Source of the DNA: Balanoglossus misakiensis
Taxonomy: Eukaryota > Hemichordata
Reading direction: 5' to 3'
Assembly (NCBI GenBank): GCA_040954595.2
Contig: CM082593.2
Location: 5,084,001 to 5,148,000, forward strand
Length of the DNA stretch: 64,000 nucleotides
Numbering within the stretch: position 1 is the stretch's first letter; every line of letters starts with the position of its first letter. The notes beneath the pieces were generated by a model that ran no database searches, was not told the origin of the DNA, and saw only the letters and a program-made list of their open reading frames with translations. Positions 1 through 12,006 of this stretch are shown here, in pieces. The translations under genes and the position numbers were made by a program.

Positions 1-826
1 ACCCCAGGAAATTACCGTAGTATTATGCTTCTTAACGTTGTAAGTAAAATTTGTACATTTATTTTAACAGACAGACTTGTACATTGGTTTGATGAGTTCA
101 ATGAAATTGTGGAACCTCAGAGTGGATTCAGAAAGAAAAGAAACACTTTGGATAATATTTTTATTTTACGTACACTTATTGAAAAGTATGTCTTCCATTT
201 AAAGAGTCGCCTATATTGTGCCTTTATAGACTACGAAAAAGCATTCGACAGGGTTCATCATTAATCAGTTTTCTATAAACTAGCCATGACAGGCATGAGG
301 GGTAAACTTTTGTCTTATTTATACACTATGTACTCGCATGTTAAAGTTCTGGAATTTGGTTTCAAGCTCAAAAATATATTTCAGAACAAGCCAGGAAAGC
401 TCTTTACTTAGTACAAAGTAGCCTCTGTAAAGTAGACGGAATACAACCAGACATTGCTTTCAGAGTTTTCGATTGTAAAATATTGCCAGTCCTTCTTTAT
501 GGCAGTGCAATTTGGGGGACCAATGATTTTATAGATGTGGAAAAGATTCATCATAGATTTTGTAAGTTTCTTTTGGGTGTACGTATAAATACAACAAACT
601 CAGCGGTTCGGGGAGAACTTGGAAGGTATCCCATTCGCATACAAAATCCTGCCAGATACATCTTTTATGCTTTTAAACAGCGACATTAACTCTTGGATGA
701 TGATCCAGAGTACAACTGTACGAGGAACGAACCCTCAAGCGACTGTAAATTTTGATATTCTTTTTTTGTTGTGTACTATATGGCCGGAGGCCAATAGTAC
801 TGAATAAATGCATTATTATTATTACA
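1..826 (+). mobile_element. 3' part of a dead non-LTR retrotransposon (LINE)
   Basis: The window opens inside a degraded LINE on the plus strand. Positions 25-264 encode the middle of a reverse transcriptase: SGFRKKRNTLDNIF is followed by the catalytic-region block FIDYEKAFDRVHH and then a stop. Near 350-370 the sequence jumps to the conserved C-terminal segment (QARKALYLVQSSLCKVDG, then VLLYGSAIWG and the linker after it, to about 689), so the active-site-to-thumb interval is largely lost. The 3' end has a short GC stem (tggccggaggcca, 781-793), then aataaatgc and an ATT-repeat tail, as is usual for LINEs that end in short tandem repeats. Stops and the internal deletion show it cannot move by itself. 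I did not assign a clade. Confidence 0.85.
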
Positions 827-2002
827 TTATCTATGATCAAAGTGTTAAAAACAGATTACTTTACATAATAATTACATTTAAAATGATTCCCACCTGATAA
901 ATATATTCAAATTAGTGACAGTAAATGTGTGAGATTAGTAAATATCAAGAGTGCATGAGACAGATTAGAGTATTCAATCTAAATGTGAATTATAGATGGA
1001 ACACTCAATAACGCCGTGGGTATACGACAGTGTAACGTCAGGGCATTGTAAATGTGTCATGTATAAACCGCTCTAAAGTGCAGTGCACGCTTCACAACAT
1101 TTCAAGCGCTAGCCAGCCGAGAAATTTCGAGGACATACAGATTTTTTTGCTGTTAGAATTTGAAATCATCCTCGGAACGGTGTTTATTGCGCCTAGTCAG
1201 TACTAACAGCAGTTAATTTGCCAAGCGTGTATCGGCTTACAGCGCGAAACGAAGTCCTCAAATGCGCCGGGCGTTTTAGGGCATTTGTTGCCAGCCTAGC
1301 GTACGTCGCTTACGAAGGGAAGAACTTGTTACTAAAATACAGCAAGATATAAATTCTATACGAAAAATAATTAACGTGATGAATATTGTTGAATAATTTG
1401 ACCACGGACGACAAAATGTTTGTGTACAGGTCAATGATGTGCGATTTTTGAAAAAGTGCTCTTAATATTTTAGATTATAATAAATAGTCCCATCGGAGGT
1501 GATGTGATCTAAAATGGTATACACATATTTCTTTTCTGAAAGAATGCACTGAAACCATATTAGAATTAAATGCACGTGGAAGGAAGAGTACAATAATTGA
1601 AAAGGAAAGGGTTCAGATACAAAACTTTAAATAAGGAATGATTTTTAAAAAAATTGTCATTTCCCATATTTAGGCCTCCGTTCTTGTAAGCCCAAAACGT
1701 TGAATAAACACGTCTTCTTTCCTCCGGCGAAAACCATTCATTTGTGGTAATTTGCATTGCTTGACCCGTCGCTAGGTGACCGAAAGCGTCGTGAGACCGA
1801 GTGATTCCGGCGCATCAATCCTTGTTTGCCACAACGTTGTTTGAATCTCTGTCGAAAGATGAAGAGAGAAAGTGTGCATTGGGGTATAAAGGCAGGTCAT
1901 ATCAAACCAGTGTCTCTAAAAGTACTTGGAAAGTGCGGATCTTGCATTAAAACACGCATAGATAATAAACTCACTCGTCGAGTACTGCATTGGAAAGTGG
2001 AC
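827..2002. other. Intergenic / probable 3' UTR of the GPCR gene
   Basis: No coding segment recognised. The GPCR stop codon is at 2003-2005 on the minus strand, so its 3' UTR must extend into this interval. A minus-strand AATAAA (TTTATT at 1183-1188) is one possible polyadenylation signal, with weak support. Confidence 0.4.
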
Positions 2003-5000
2003 TTACTGCTGGGACAAATCCCCTTCGGCTTTGAACTGTGTGTCCGCTTTGTTCGCACCAGTTTTACCACTACTGCCGGACGACCTCCGAAACTTCGTAA
2101 TGACCACGGAGAACCTGGAGTTCGTTAAATGTGTCGTTGAAGTGGACGAGGCTGACCGATTTCTGGATGAACCTCGTGTCAAGAAAGCATTGGAGGGGGA
2201 GTCCTTGCCCTTGCACTTGAAGCAGTTCCTGAAGACCCCTGGCATGTCCGCCTGACAGGGAGGAAATTGAAAGACGCTTGCGAACTGTTGCCCAGTCGAG
2301 CAATAGTTCCAGAAACGGGTACCCTGGGTAACCGTTTCTGGAATCGTCTGCGCATGCACAGGTGGCAACACATGAAATCAAGATGTTAGTGTGTTCTGCA
2401 GCCAGTATGCATAGACGTTTACCCCCCCCCCCCTGGAGAACTTAAGTTAGCCAAAATCCGAGACGCAATATTCATGTCCAACGGACGTGTTATTTGGCCT
2501 GTAAAGCCCGAGGGTTGATACCCACAGCCTCTCTGTAATAGATACTGTTACTTTCGCCTATAAGGTTTCACCTGCTCTCGCTATCCAATTCTGCATTAAA
2601 ATGCGAAATGGGAATCCTTAACAAATAGCCAGAGCAGGACAAAGGAAAACATCTAACTGAAACAAACTCCTACAGGTGCGCGGCGGAAGGATCTGACGAT
2701 CTCAGTGACGTCACGCCTTCTCCTACAGGGCTTCACGCGGATGTGTAAAGGTTACAATTCTTGTATTTCATTTCCGGACAGTGTCGAGAGTCTCATATTG
2801 CACAGCTTGAAGATGCCTGCATAGGTCAATAAGGTGTTAACGGATCTTCTGGAAAAACTATCCATTTGATCTTTATTCTGTGGCAAGGCTTTTGAAGTAA
2901 TATACACATATGTATATGTACATCTAAGCATGTCGGAGGAAAATCTAACATCGGTGTATCACTTAACTAATTCTGGACATCCGCGTGTTAACGCATCTTG
3001 AATATTAAGGTTTTCTGCTGTGTTAAGCCTTGTTCTTTAAAACCCCCCTGTTTGTGAAAAGGTCACCTTATATACTCACCCTGAAGCTATCGTTCAAGAG
3101 ACTGTATATCACGGGGTTCATGAAACTGTTGGACATGGCCAGCCACAGCACGCAGGCGTTGATCTTGCGCAGTTTGTCCTGCAGGGCGTGGTCGGTGGGG
3201 TCGTAGAAGGACGGGTGGAACTTGGCGATCAGATTGAAGATGTGCAGCGGCAACCAGCACAGCGCGAACATGAGGACGACGACTATAAGCATCTTCACCA
3301 CCTAGGAAAGAAGGCGTGTGCATAAAGACGTGTTTTAGTCACACATTCGTATGGGAAAAATCTCGTTATTAAACTGAACATCTTTTAGCTATATACGCCC
3401 ATGACATTGTTGTGGCCCCTGTTCAAATTAAACAATATTTCTCTGTCGTCGTTTGTCAGCGCAAAGAACATGACTCGGGCGCGGTGAAAAGTGCCGACAA
3501 GTACAACAGTGCATTTTACTCATCCTCAGTTGTCTGATCGCCATTCCCATAAATTACACGAGCCATTAACGGCTATAGGTAAAGCCTTGTTTTTGCAACA
3601 CCACATGTAAGCTTGTCCCCATTTCACGTGTTACTGACTCTCACCGTCATCCTGTCAATTGCATTGAACAAGGGAAGATTGATGACGGAAGACAAAGTTT
3701 TGCCTAGTGCTACTTTGTGACAGCTAGACAAACTCCCGTCTCTCATCCCCGTGGTTTAGTTGATTTCACTCAACATTAGTGGGAAATGTCATCAATGGAT
3801 TAGCAAGATACAGTTTCCTCTCAATTCAGCTCATCAGAACCGTCCTCACGGACTCTGTTCATCTCAGAAGACTACAATGTAATTAGTACACAAAGCCAAG
3901 AAATGTTATACCACCGGTACTTATTGCAAAAATCGTTTAACCGTCAATTAAAGATTACTGACGCATAGAGGATAATTCGATGATTTTTTATTTCGGATTC
4001 CTGTTCTGTTTTGTACTTTTGTTTCAAGGCCAAGGGCACCACAAACTAGAGCAAGTGTGCCATAAAAAAGAACAATGTGTTCTGGCAGCCAAACACAACA
4101 CAACACAACACAACACAACACAACACAACACAACACAACACAACACAACACAACACAACACAACACAACACAACACAACACAACACAACACAACACAGCA
4201 CAGCACAGCACAGCACAGCACAGCACAGCACAGCACAGCACAGCACAGCACGACACGACACGACACGACACGACACGACACGTCTAATCATGTCACGTCA
4301 CATCACGTCACACCTTTTTCTTGGAACTCATATGTGACTTGTCCCTGAAGTTGTGGGCGTTGCCGGGTATGCGCCGCCCCCACAGTCGAACCCCGATTCT
4401 CGTGTACGTGTACAGCAGGACGATCAGCGGGAGGAAATAGGTCGTCAAGACGATGAACACCTCGTAGGCCAGGAAGGCTCGGTTTTGTTCGGGCCACTCG
4501 TCGCAGAAGTATATGCCGGCCCTTCGGGACTGGCGGGTCCGGGCGAAAACTGCCTGCACGACAGCCAGCGACACGGCAACCAGAAATATCACTCCCAGGA
4601 GGATCTTGCTGCGGTGCTTCGTAACTCGCACTTTCAGCGGGTATATCACGGCGAAGTAGCGATCTATGCCGATGGCGGTCAGAGTGTAGATGCTGACGAT
4701 GACGGAAACCTGTAAAGAGAGAAACATAAATGCTTTATTATATACCCGGATGCCCTTTGGCGAACGATGACCCCCTTTTCTAACTAACCCAACCATTCGT
4801 AAACTCTCCTCTGATTTCAAATTAACAGCCACCAAATATTAACCAATTATAATTTTTTTAATTTTAGCAACACAGTACAGCGTATATATTCACAAGAGTA
4901 TTACATAAAAAGAAATCGAACGTATAGACACAGGAACACATTGAGTATGTAGGAGTATTAAGTGTTTTTCTCTTTACATTTTCAGATAGCCCAAAGGCGA

Positions 5001-8000
5001 AACTGATCAAGCAACCCGTATCGTTGATCGTTCCCTCATTATTTTCCCATCTCTGCAGGTAAGAACAGTTTATCTCATAACAATGTCGCCGCGCGAAGCC
5101 TTAGTTGCGCTGTACAAAGACGGAAGTAGGTTACAACAGAATGTAATTGATCATATTTTGTATTCCTTCCCACGACATGTCCATACATTGTCGGAATGGG
5201 GCCAATTATTTTTCCATATCGCAGATTATGACTCTCTTGAGGGGCCCAAGGTGTCGAAATTCTGAAGACACTTACACAATTTCCTTAAAGTGAATTTACG
5301 ACCCGTTTTAACACTTAAAACGGAATCGTGATGGAAAGCAAAGACCCGTGGCTATACACAGTTAAGTCGTTGTCTTGAGATTATTTACAGTTTCATGCAA
5401 ACGGCTTTCTGTCGGACTGTTAATAAAACTTCTCATGCGCGTCAAATAAATTTTAAGCAAAGTGTTTTTGTCACGTGGCTGTGACTGAGCTACTCTCGAA
5501 ACCCTGACAACGTGTACGTTGAGATTTAGTGAGATTCAAATTATGATAATACAAACGGTAGTTGAAGTTGTTCGGGGCCAGGTGTAACTTTTTCCGAATG
5601 ACACCCAAAACTCCATTAAGGGAATTCTTTCGATTCAAAAGACTTTAAAATTTTAAACTTCGAACTCTTTTAGCTGATATACTAATATATATTATATCAG
5701 CTGAAGGGCTCTCGCAGTTGCCTTATCGCTTCGGACTAAATGCTGAGAGGTTAAGACGATTACCAAAGATAGCAGAGTGCGGAGTAGCTTTTGAAATTAA
5801 GCCTGGCTTTACTTATCTATCACAGAATGTAAACCACGAACAACTGACAGCGTCATAGATCACAGTCCGACTGTGCATAGATATAAGTATCTGGTGACAT
5901 GACGTCACAGCTGGCCAATTCTATGACTTCGTGTGTATAATACCACGACTTTACCATACTTGTTCTTCTTTGGAAACTGCATTCAAATGCCATTGAATTT
6001 CAATCACATACATTATTACAGCAAAAAATATAATTGGGTGGTTTTTTGCATTCTTAGTATTTCTTTCCCGTACTGTGATCTCTGCTCCTTCATTTCCTAG
6101 GCGATCGGAATACAGCCTGTATCAACAGAACACAGTCCCTTGATTAAGAATAATTTCGGGCGATCGATTTTTTACGCTTTCCACTCTGTCGCCATGACAA
6201 CAGGCGTCCGCGGAGAAAAAAGTCCGTTTGAACTCAGCATGTTCTGTTGGCGAAGTCGAAAACTCTAAATTCCAATTAGTGTCACCGACTATCCGGCTAA
6301 TTGAAGATCGCGAGGAAAAAAACTTGTATACCAATTAGCGCCGGTAGATTTACAAGGAATCGTTTACATTCTAGCGTCTTACACGTTTATACCCGTGGCT
6401 TAACGTCACCTACTTCTCCGTTTTCTTCCGTGGGGGATATACATATACTATAACTCTTGAGGGCCACCGATTGCGAAGACATTCGAGATACCCTTCCGAT
6501 TGATATATTGGATCAGCCAGAGAATAAATATGAGTTGTCCCCAATTTACATATCACATTTCTTTCCTGGGCGTTGCATGATAATCGAACCACCCAGTGAC
6601 AGCTTCAAGATCAACTTATACGAAATCAGAAGTGTTCATGGCAAGGGAATGTTGACCGTGTTTGCATTACTATAAAGTGACGTTTACCAATAAAGTGCAA
6701 TGTGCTTAGCCTTAACCCTAAACCTCAAAACAATTCAACTTGGGTTTTGTGAAGTTATATACACATATTCAAAGATTGGGTTCTATTTTTGGGTAATCGA
6801 AACGCTGATGTGAAATTAGGTAGTCGGTTTATTGCTCCTGCCATTCAATATAGCGTGCGACGTACTTGCAGTTGTGAGATACACATGTACACCTGCTGAG
6901 TTGTAATTAACTGTAGTCGATATCTCAGGTTTCATGTTTCGGGGGCATCTATTGCACCCCTTGCCGATGTGTCTCGGTTGGTATCCGAGTCCGTTGGCAT
7001 GACAGCAATCACTAGGTTTGATTAGCAAGAGATAAATAGATGTTTGATTCGGCAAAACACGCAACCGTTAGTTTTTTCTCGTATTTGCCTCCCGGCATCA
7101 GTTAAAGAGCACGCATGATTATAATGATAGCAGCAAAAAAGATACGAGTCCTGGCTCAGTATGCTCTGTACGGAAAGGAAATCTAAGCCTCGAAGAAATT
7201 TAAAAAGAGTCGTGATCAGCAGACGTGACGACCAATGCGATGGGTATTTTTTTCACCAGAACTGTTCGTGTCTAAAAATCGCCTCCTTTGTTAACGAGCA
7301 TTGCTTCAGCTGGCAACAATCAGGGTCTGCCTCACGACGTAAGATACCCATTAAAGTTATACACGGTCACCGATGCAAATTTAGCCAGAGTTTGTCAGAC
7401 ACGGATTTTCAGTGGGTGGCCACGCGAAAAACGCGCGCCACCACATGGTTATTAGAGCTCCCAGGCGGACATCGGCTTCTGGATTGAAATTTGAGCGGAG
7501 CCGACTTTTGAAACGTGAGAACGCATATGAAATCGGAGACGGACTTGCGTCATCTCAGCAACAGAATATAACAACATACCATATTATGTTTTTCACAATA
7601 TGCCCATAATGGAAACTGTATCTTCTCACTTAATCATTGAACTTTTGGGGGGAAAGGATGTTTTGATGTAATGTAAGCCCTCCGGTGAATCGGTGTTTGC
7701 GTCATTAGACAAAATCTTGGAAACTGCGGCGCAGATTAACATTCAATGAACCACGATCAATTAGGTTCCAGTTGGGTTCGCAGATGGTTTTATAATCTGA
7801 TCTTGTTTGCTTCCATCGACAACGGCAATCTCTTTGGCGATAATTTTTTATTTCCAAAAGTCTGGTACCTTCATTTTCCGCGCGTGTTCAAAACTTCAAT
7901 GTAATCCACACGTTCAACAAACTAAGTTCCGTTTGAAAAAAATGAAATGAGAAATAAAACCACGCGAAGAGACTGACTTTCTACTATTCCGTTGGTGCAA

Positions 8001-11000
8001 GTCGTCAAATGAACAATTACCCACGACAGCCTCTTTTGGCACAGCGATATGTTAATAGCGGCTTTGTGACAAGTTGAAGAAAGTGACATTCTTCGTCAAA
8101 TCTCAGGCTTACATCACAGCTTAAGCGAAGACATATATGCACGCCTGTACGTCTTGTTGAGGTTCCAAGTACAAGTAAGTCCCGTGAAATATAAGTGATT
8201 GCGGTATGTAATCAGCAAAAAGCTCAGATGAGAGTTTTCTTAAAGTGGTCGATTTTGTATCTTCGCTGCAAACCCTTTTTTAAGAAATTGGAATTTTTAC
8301 GGGCCCGAAATGTTCCCCGACGGCGTGTTATATTGTCAGAGAACCGCTACTCCCATATCGCTGTGCCAAAAGAGGCTGTCGTGGGGAATTGTTCATTTGA
8401 CGACTTGCACCAACGGAATAGTAGAAAGTCAGTCTCTTTGCGTGGTTTACATGTATTTCCAATTTCATCTTTTTTTTAAACGGAACTTAGTTTGTTGAAC
8501 GCATGGATTACATTGAAGTACTTGGAACCTTAACAAGACGTACAGGCGTGCATATATGTCTTCGCTTAAGCTATGATGTAAGCCTGAGATTTGACGAAGA
8601 ATGCCACTTTATTCAACTTGTCAATTTTAATACTACTCTTAGGGATTAAAACTGCGAGAAATGCAAAGACTGCACCAGATTCTTATGTTTTGATTAATAT
8701 TTTCAATCAAGCGTGTGGAGCTTAGATATTCGCGTCTGTGTAACTAATACGTTTTGGATCGAACTGTAAAAATGTTATTATGGGCCAGGGACATAGAGAA
8801 GCAACATATATTTCGATTACCGATGAAAGGTATATATCCATATGTTCGATGGTTCTCGCAAGAGCGCTGGGTGAGTCCCTCAATGAAAATATTGTCGCGT
8901 TACTGTGCTCTTGCGTCAGTACGCTTTGAATTCGGCGCACAACGCATTTTCTAATACTTTATACTTCTCCACGCTGCGAGGACTCATTTACATGTACGAG
9001 CGTGTGGGATTCCGATGCGTTTATTCAACGACTGTTAATAGTGGAGAAGAGATATACGAGACGAATCTCGAGATATTTGAGATTTCTGAGTCCCGTTCTT
9101 TTGCAACGTTACTCTCAGCTGAACCAAGGTTAGATAACTGCGGCGCGGCGAGTAAACTGTGATTAAGAGTAACGGGAGGATGTGAAAACTAAATTAGTTC
9201 ACACTATCATAAGCTTTTAATTATGTTCTCTACACGCCGAGTGTAGTGAGAAAGCATTTTATGACCCTTAAGTGCCAATAAAAATACGCTGATTAGAACA
9301 ATAATATAATACCGGTGACATACACCTTGACTTCTGTCACAAGAATACTCCATGATTAAGTAATATATTAAAACCTGTCAGTTTTCATTTCCCCGCTGAT
9401 ACCTTGATTGATGACGCCGGACTTTGATGGCGTAATCAGCTGTCAAGTACTGTATAGAGGATGTGCGTTTGTTTCAAATGTACATTCGAGAGCGGCACTA
9501 CATCGCTACTACTTTCTACATCAAGGGTCTCCGTATAATCGAGAGAGATTTCAATGTAACTGCAACATGACGCCTGTAGAGTTCAGGTGGTACGCAGGAG
9601 GCTCACACCGACCGCCCATGTGTTAGTCTTTGCCGCACAGACAGCCTCAGGCTGTGACCCAGACATTCTTTTGAAAGCAGCAGGTGTTGTTCGAATATGC
9701 ATAATTGCATGCAATCAATTGACACTTAATTCTCGCCATTTCCCGTCGCTCAGGCGCAACACCTGTGACAACTAAATTACAAATGATCAAATACCTTGCA
9801 CGTCACAAAGTAAACCTTTTGAACATGATTGCTCTGTGATTAATAATGTTTCCCTAGTTTACTAATGAAAGAATCGAGAGGTGTCAGATGGGAATTTGAC
9901 AGTACCTATCGTACAGTACAGTACAGTACAGTACAGTACAGTACAGTACAGTACAGTACAGTACAGTACAGTACAGTACAGTACAGTACAGTACAGTACA
10001 GTACAGTACAGTACAGTACAGTACAGTACAGTACAGTACAGTACAGTACAGTACAGTACAGTACAGTACAGTACAGTACATGTGTCAACACTGTATTTAT
10101 TATATTCATTTTAATCACGCATGTAATCAATGCGAGTATATTTACTGAAGTTCAAATGTCGTTTTAGGAACGTACAACCTGCCCCAGTCTGTACGGAAGC
10201 AAGGTCGTCAAAGTCGAGATAAACAACAACTACATCTTGACCTGAATTTAGTGTAAGAGCTTTTCTCCAACGCGAGAGCGATCACACGTACACAGATTTT
10301 TGCAGAATACAGCAGTGCGCACTTAGCGACAATAATTCGATATGAAACAGAACAGCCTTTGGCGTAAGGCGGTGACTTATTTCTTCTGAAAAAAAACTCG
10401 CTAATGGAGAAATCGTTTCTGTTTTGCCCTGCGCGAGCGATAAAATAATCGTACGTTTGAAAAGTAAAATGATACAGATAATGGCATCCGATAGCCGTAG
10501 AATTAACTCTTCCATTTCAAGTGGTTAGTATCAATCTTCGCATAACGCTTTCCCCAGGCAGCTGTTGAAACCATCATAAATTATTTTTTACTCTTGTAAC
10601 CTTCCAGGTTAAAATGATACCCGATGTCACATACGTTTAAGTACTAATCGGTTTCTCGGCGCACTGTGCTCTATCCCCGCAGAAAAGGGTGTTCCTTTGT
10701 CGTTGTGTTGGCGAATCGTGATAAACTAAGATTAATGATTTGAAAATTCGTGTCACCAGCGACAAAAGGAAGTGAGCGACAGTATGCCTTTGCGCACGCT
10801 CTCCCAGATACGGCCAGATTTGGCGGTTTGGCTATAATGTTGGCCTGTGTGACTCCGAGGCTCGTCGTCGATGTCACCCGGTTTGGCCGGGCCTGTCGTT
10901 GTCAAGCAAGTCTGGAGACGGCCTGTCCCCGGTTCTGCAAAAGCCTATTACATGTATCTATGTGACCAGTTGAGCAAATCACGTCACTGTACGTATTCGT

Positions 11001-12006
11001 CTGTGATCAGGCCTACTAGCATTTGTGTGTAAAGGATGGCGCCGCTTATGCCGAAAAGCCTGTCGCCAAGAGAATACTTTTAATAGCATGTCACCTAAGA
11101 TGTTAATTACAGACAGAAAGTGCCAGAAACATAAATCGTACGCATACCTTTGTTGATGATAATGCAAATAGTGTATACTTACAGTCAGTCTGTCACTGGG
11201 TATACCTATGATAAATAGCCCAATTACACGAATCTAAGAGTATAACATATTTCGTCGGTCCAAGCGATAAATATCCTCATTAAATGACAGCGGTGCCGTT
11301 TTGGGACAAAGATTATTATTACTTTAAAATATCTTCGCCGAAATGCCAAAGTGAGATTGCGGCTAAAAAGCGCCTCAGGAATGATGAATCTGGCGAAACT
11401 TTCTTGAAACGAGGACGGTGGGTGGTGTGAGACGAGATAAAAAATGACTCGAAATATAGGCCCATGATATGTTAGAATACCTCGAAACTAGTAAGCTTAC
11501 AGGTGTAACGCATGTTTTGATATAAAAACGCATTTGCAGATGATTACCTGTTGTAGGAATATCACTGTGGGACACATGTTTCCGCCGAAAATCCAATGCC
11601 CGTACATGATGGTCGTGAAGGTAAACGGCATACAGAATGTGGCTATGGTCAGGTCGGCCAGAGCGAGGTTGATCAAGAAAATGTTCAAGTCCGATTTAGT
11701 TCTGCCGAACGAAAGCACAATGAGAACGATTGTGTTGCCGACGACGGAGAGCACTATGTTGAAACTAAAGGCGCATATCAGAGCTGTTCGCCAGCCGCTC
11801 TCCAGCTCTAAGCTGTCCGGCGGCTGCGAATCGAGCTGGCCGGCGGAGTCCGCTGTCGGCGCGGGGTCGTCGTTCCTCTCCCAGTACCGGCCTTCCTTGG
11901 CCGATCGATTCATCATGTACTCGAGTATCTCCGCGTGGATGCGGTCCCATAGTAACTGCGGCGGCGTGGTGGAGTTCGTGTGGTTGAAGCTCGCGTGTCT
12001 CTCCAT
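2003..12006 (-). CDS. Class A neuropeptide GPCR, tachykinin-receptor/GPR83-like
   Basis: Four exons, all junctions phase 0: 12006-11548, 4709-4314, 3301-3080, 2251-2003, giving 441 aa. Each intron has GT-AG ends. The ATG at 12006 is the first after an in-frame stop at 12073-12075. Visible features: extracellular N-glycosylation motifs at N8, N11 and N33; GN of TM1 at 90-91; LALAD of TM2 at 114-118; ECL cysteines C145 and C222; IDRYFAV around 168-174; CWLP of TM6 at 300-303; NPVIY of TM7 at 347-351; then a tail with C369/C372 (possible palmitoylation) and a Ser/Thr-rich stretch suited to kinase and arrestin contact. Intracellular loop 3 carries LWGRRIPGN and KKVVKMLIVVV, which resemble tachykinin receptors. 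TM2 and its loop (PFTF..WIFG..MC) are closer to GPR83. Plasma-membrane receptor for a peptide, G-protein coupled. The family is clear; the ligand is not. Confidence 0.88.
4093..4280. repeat. Three-block pentanucleotide array (ACAAC/ACAGC/ACGAC)
   Basis: About 38 five-base units in three ordered blocks that differ by single transitions: ACAAC-type at 4093-4195, CAGCA-type at 4196-4250, CGACA-type at 4251-4280. It lies in intron 2 of the GPCR gene and ends about 33 bases before the donor of exon 2 (4313, minus strand). The sense transcript therefore carries UGU/UGC-rich repeats just after the 5' splice site. Long open frames here are repeat artefacts. Confidence 0.95.
7893..8172. repeat. Left copy of a two-part inverted repeat (order X-Y)
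   Basis: X runs from about 7893 to 8063 and Y from about 8064 to 8172. Each has a near-identical reverse complement at 8341-8628, including long exact blocks such as the one around 8100-8160. The two parts are adjacent here in the order X then Y. No terminal repeats or coding potential seen. Confidence 0.85.
8341..8628. repeat. Right copy of the inverted repeat, with the two parts swapped
   Basis: X' (8341-8517) and Y' (about 8516-8628) are reverse complements of X and Y. A plain inverted repeat of X-Y would read Y'-X', but here X' comes first. Read as a reverse complement, this copy is Y-X, a circular permutation of the left copy. The 168-base spacer at 8173-8340 shows no match I could see. 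Confidence 0.8.
9911..10080. repeat. Perfect (GTACA)34 microsatellite
   Basis: 170 bases made of 34 uninterrupted GTACA units, with no variant unit. It lies in intron 1 of the GPCR gene. Each unit contains GTAC, which is its own reverse complement, so either strand can fold into hairpins with one mismatch per five bases. The open frames across it are artefacts. Confidence 0.97.

Larger units (their letters stand above)
4710..11547. other. Large first intron of the GPCR gene
   Basis: No coding segment recognised. It holds the inverted-repeat cluster at 7893-8628 and the GTACA array at 9911-10080. A short palindrome (AGCTGATATA...TATATCAGCT, 5672-5702) also lies here. The rest is unremarkable on reading. 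Confidence 0.6.

Noticed and set aside
2031-2255. Plus-strand frame and a second minus-strand frame over 2070-2381
   Set aside because: Shadows of GPCR exon 4, which has an acceptor with a pyrimidine tract and a plausible receptor tail that closes the gene in frame.
3948-4348. Several overlapping open frames of 70-122 codons on both strands
   Set aside because: They are translations of the ACAAC/ACAGC/ACGAC array; any pentanucleotide repeat without stops is open in all frames.
5672-5702. Short palindrome in GPCR intron 1, considered as a regulatory hairpin
   Set aside because: Ten-base arms in AT-rich DNA are expected by chance at this scale.
9865-10167. Open frames across the GTACA array and its resemblance to a repeat array such as CRISPR
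   Set aside because: Units are five bases with no spacers, in an animal intron; the frames are repeat artefacts.
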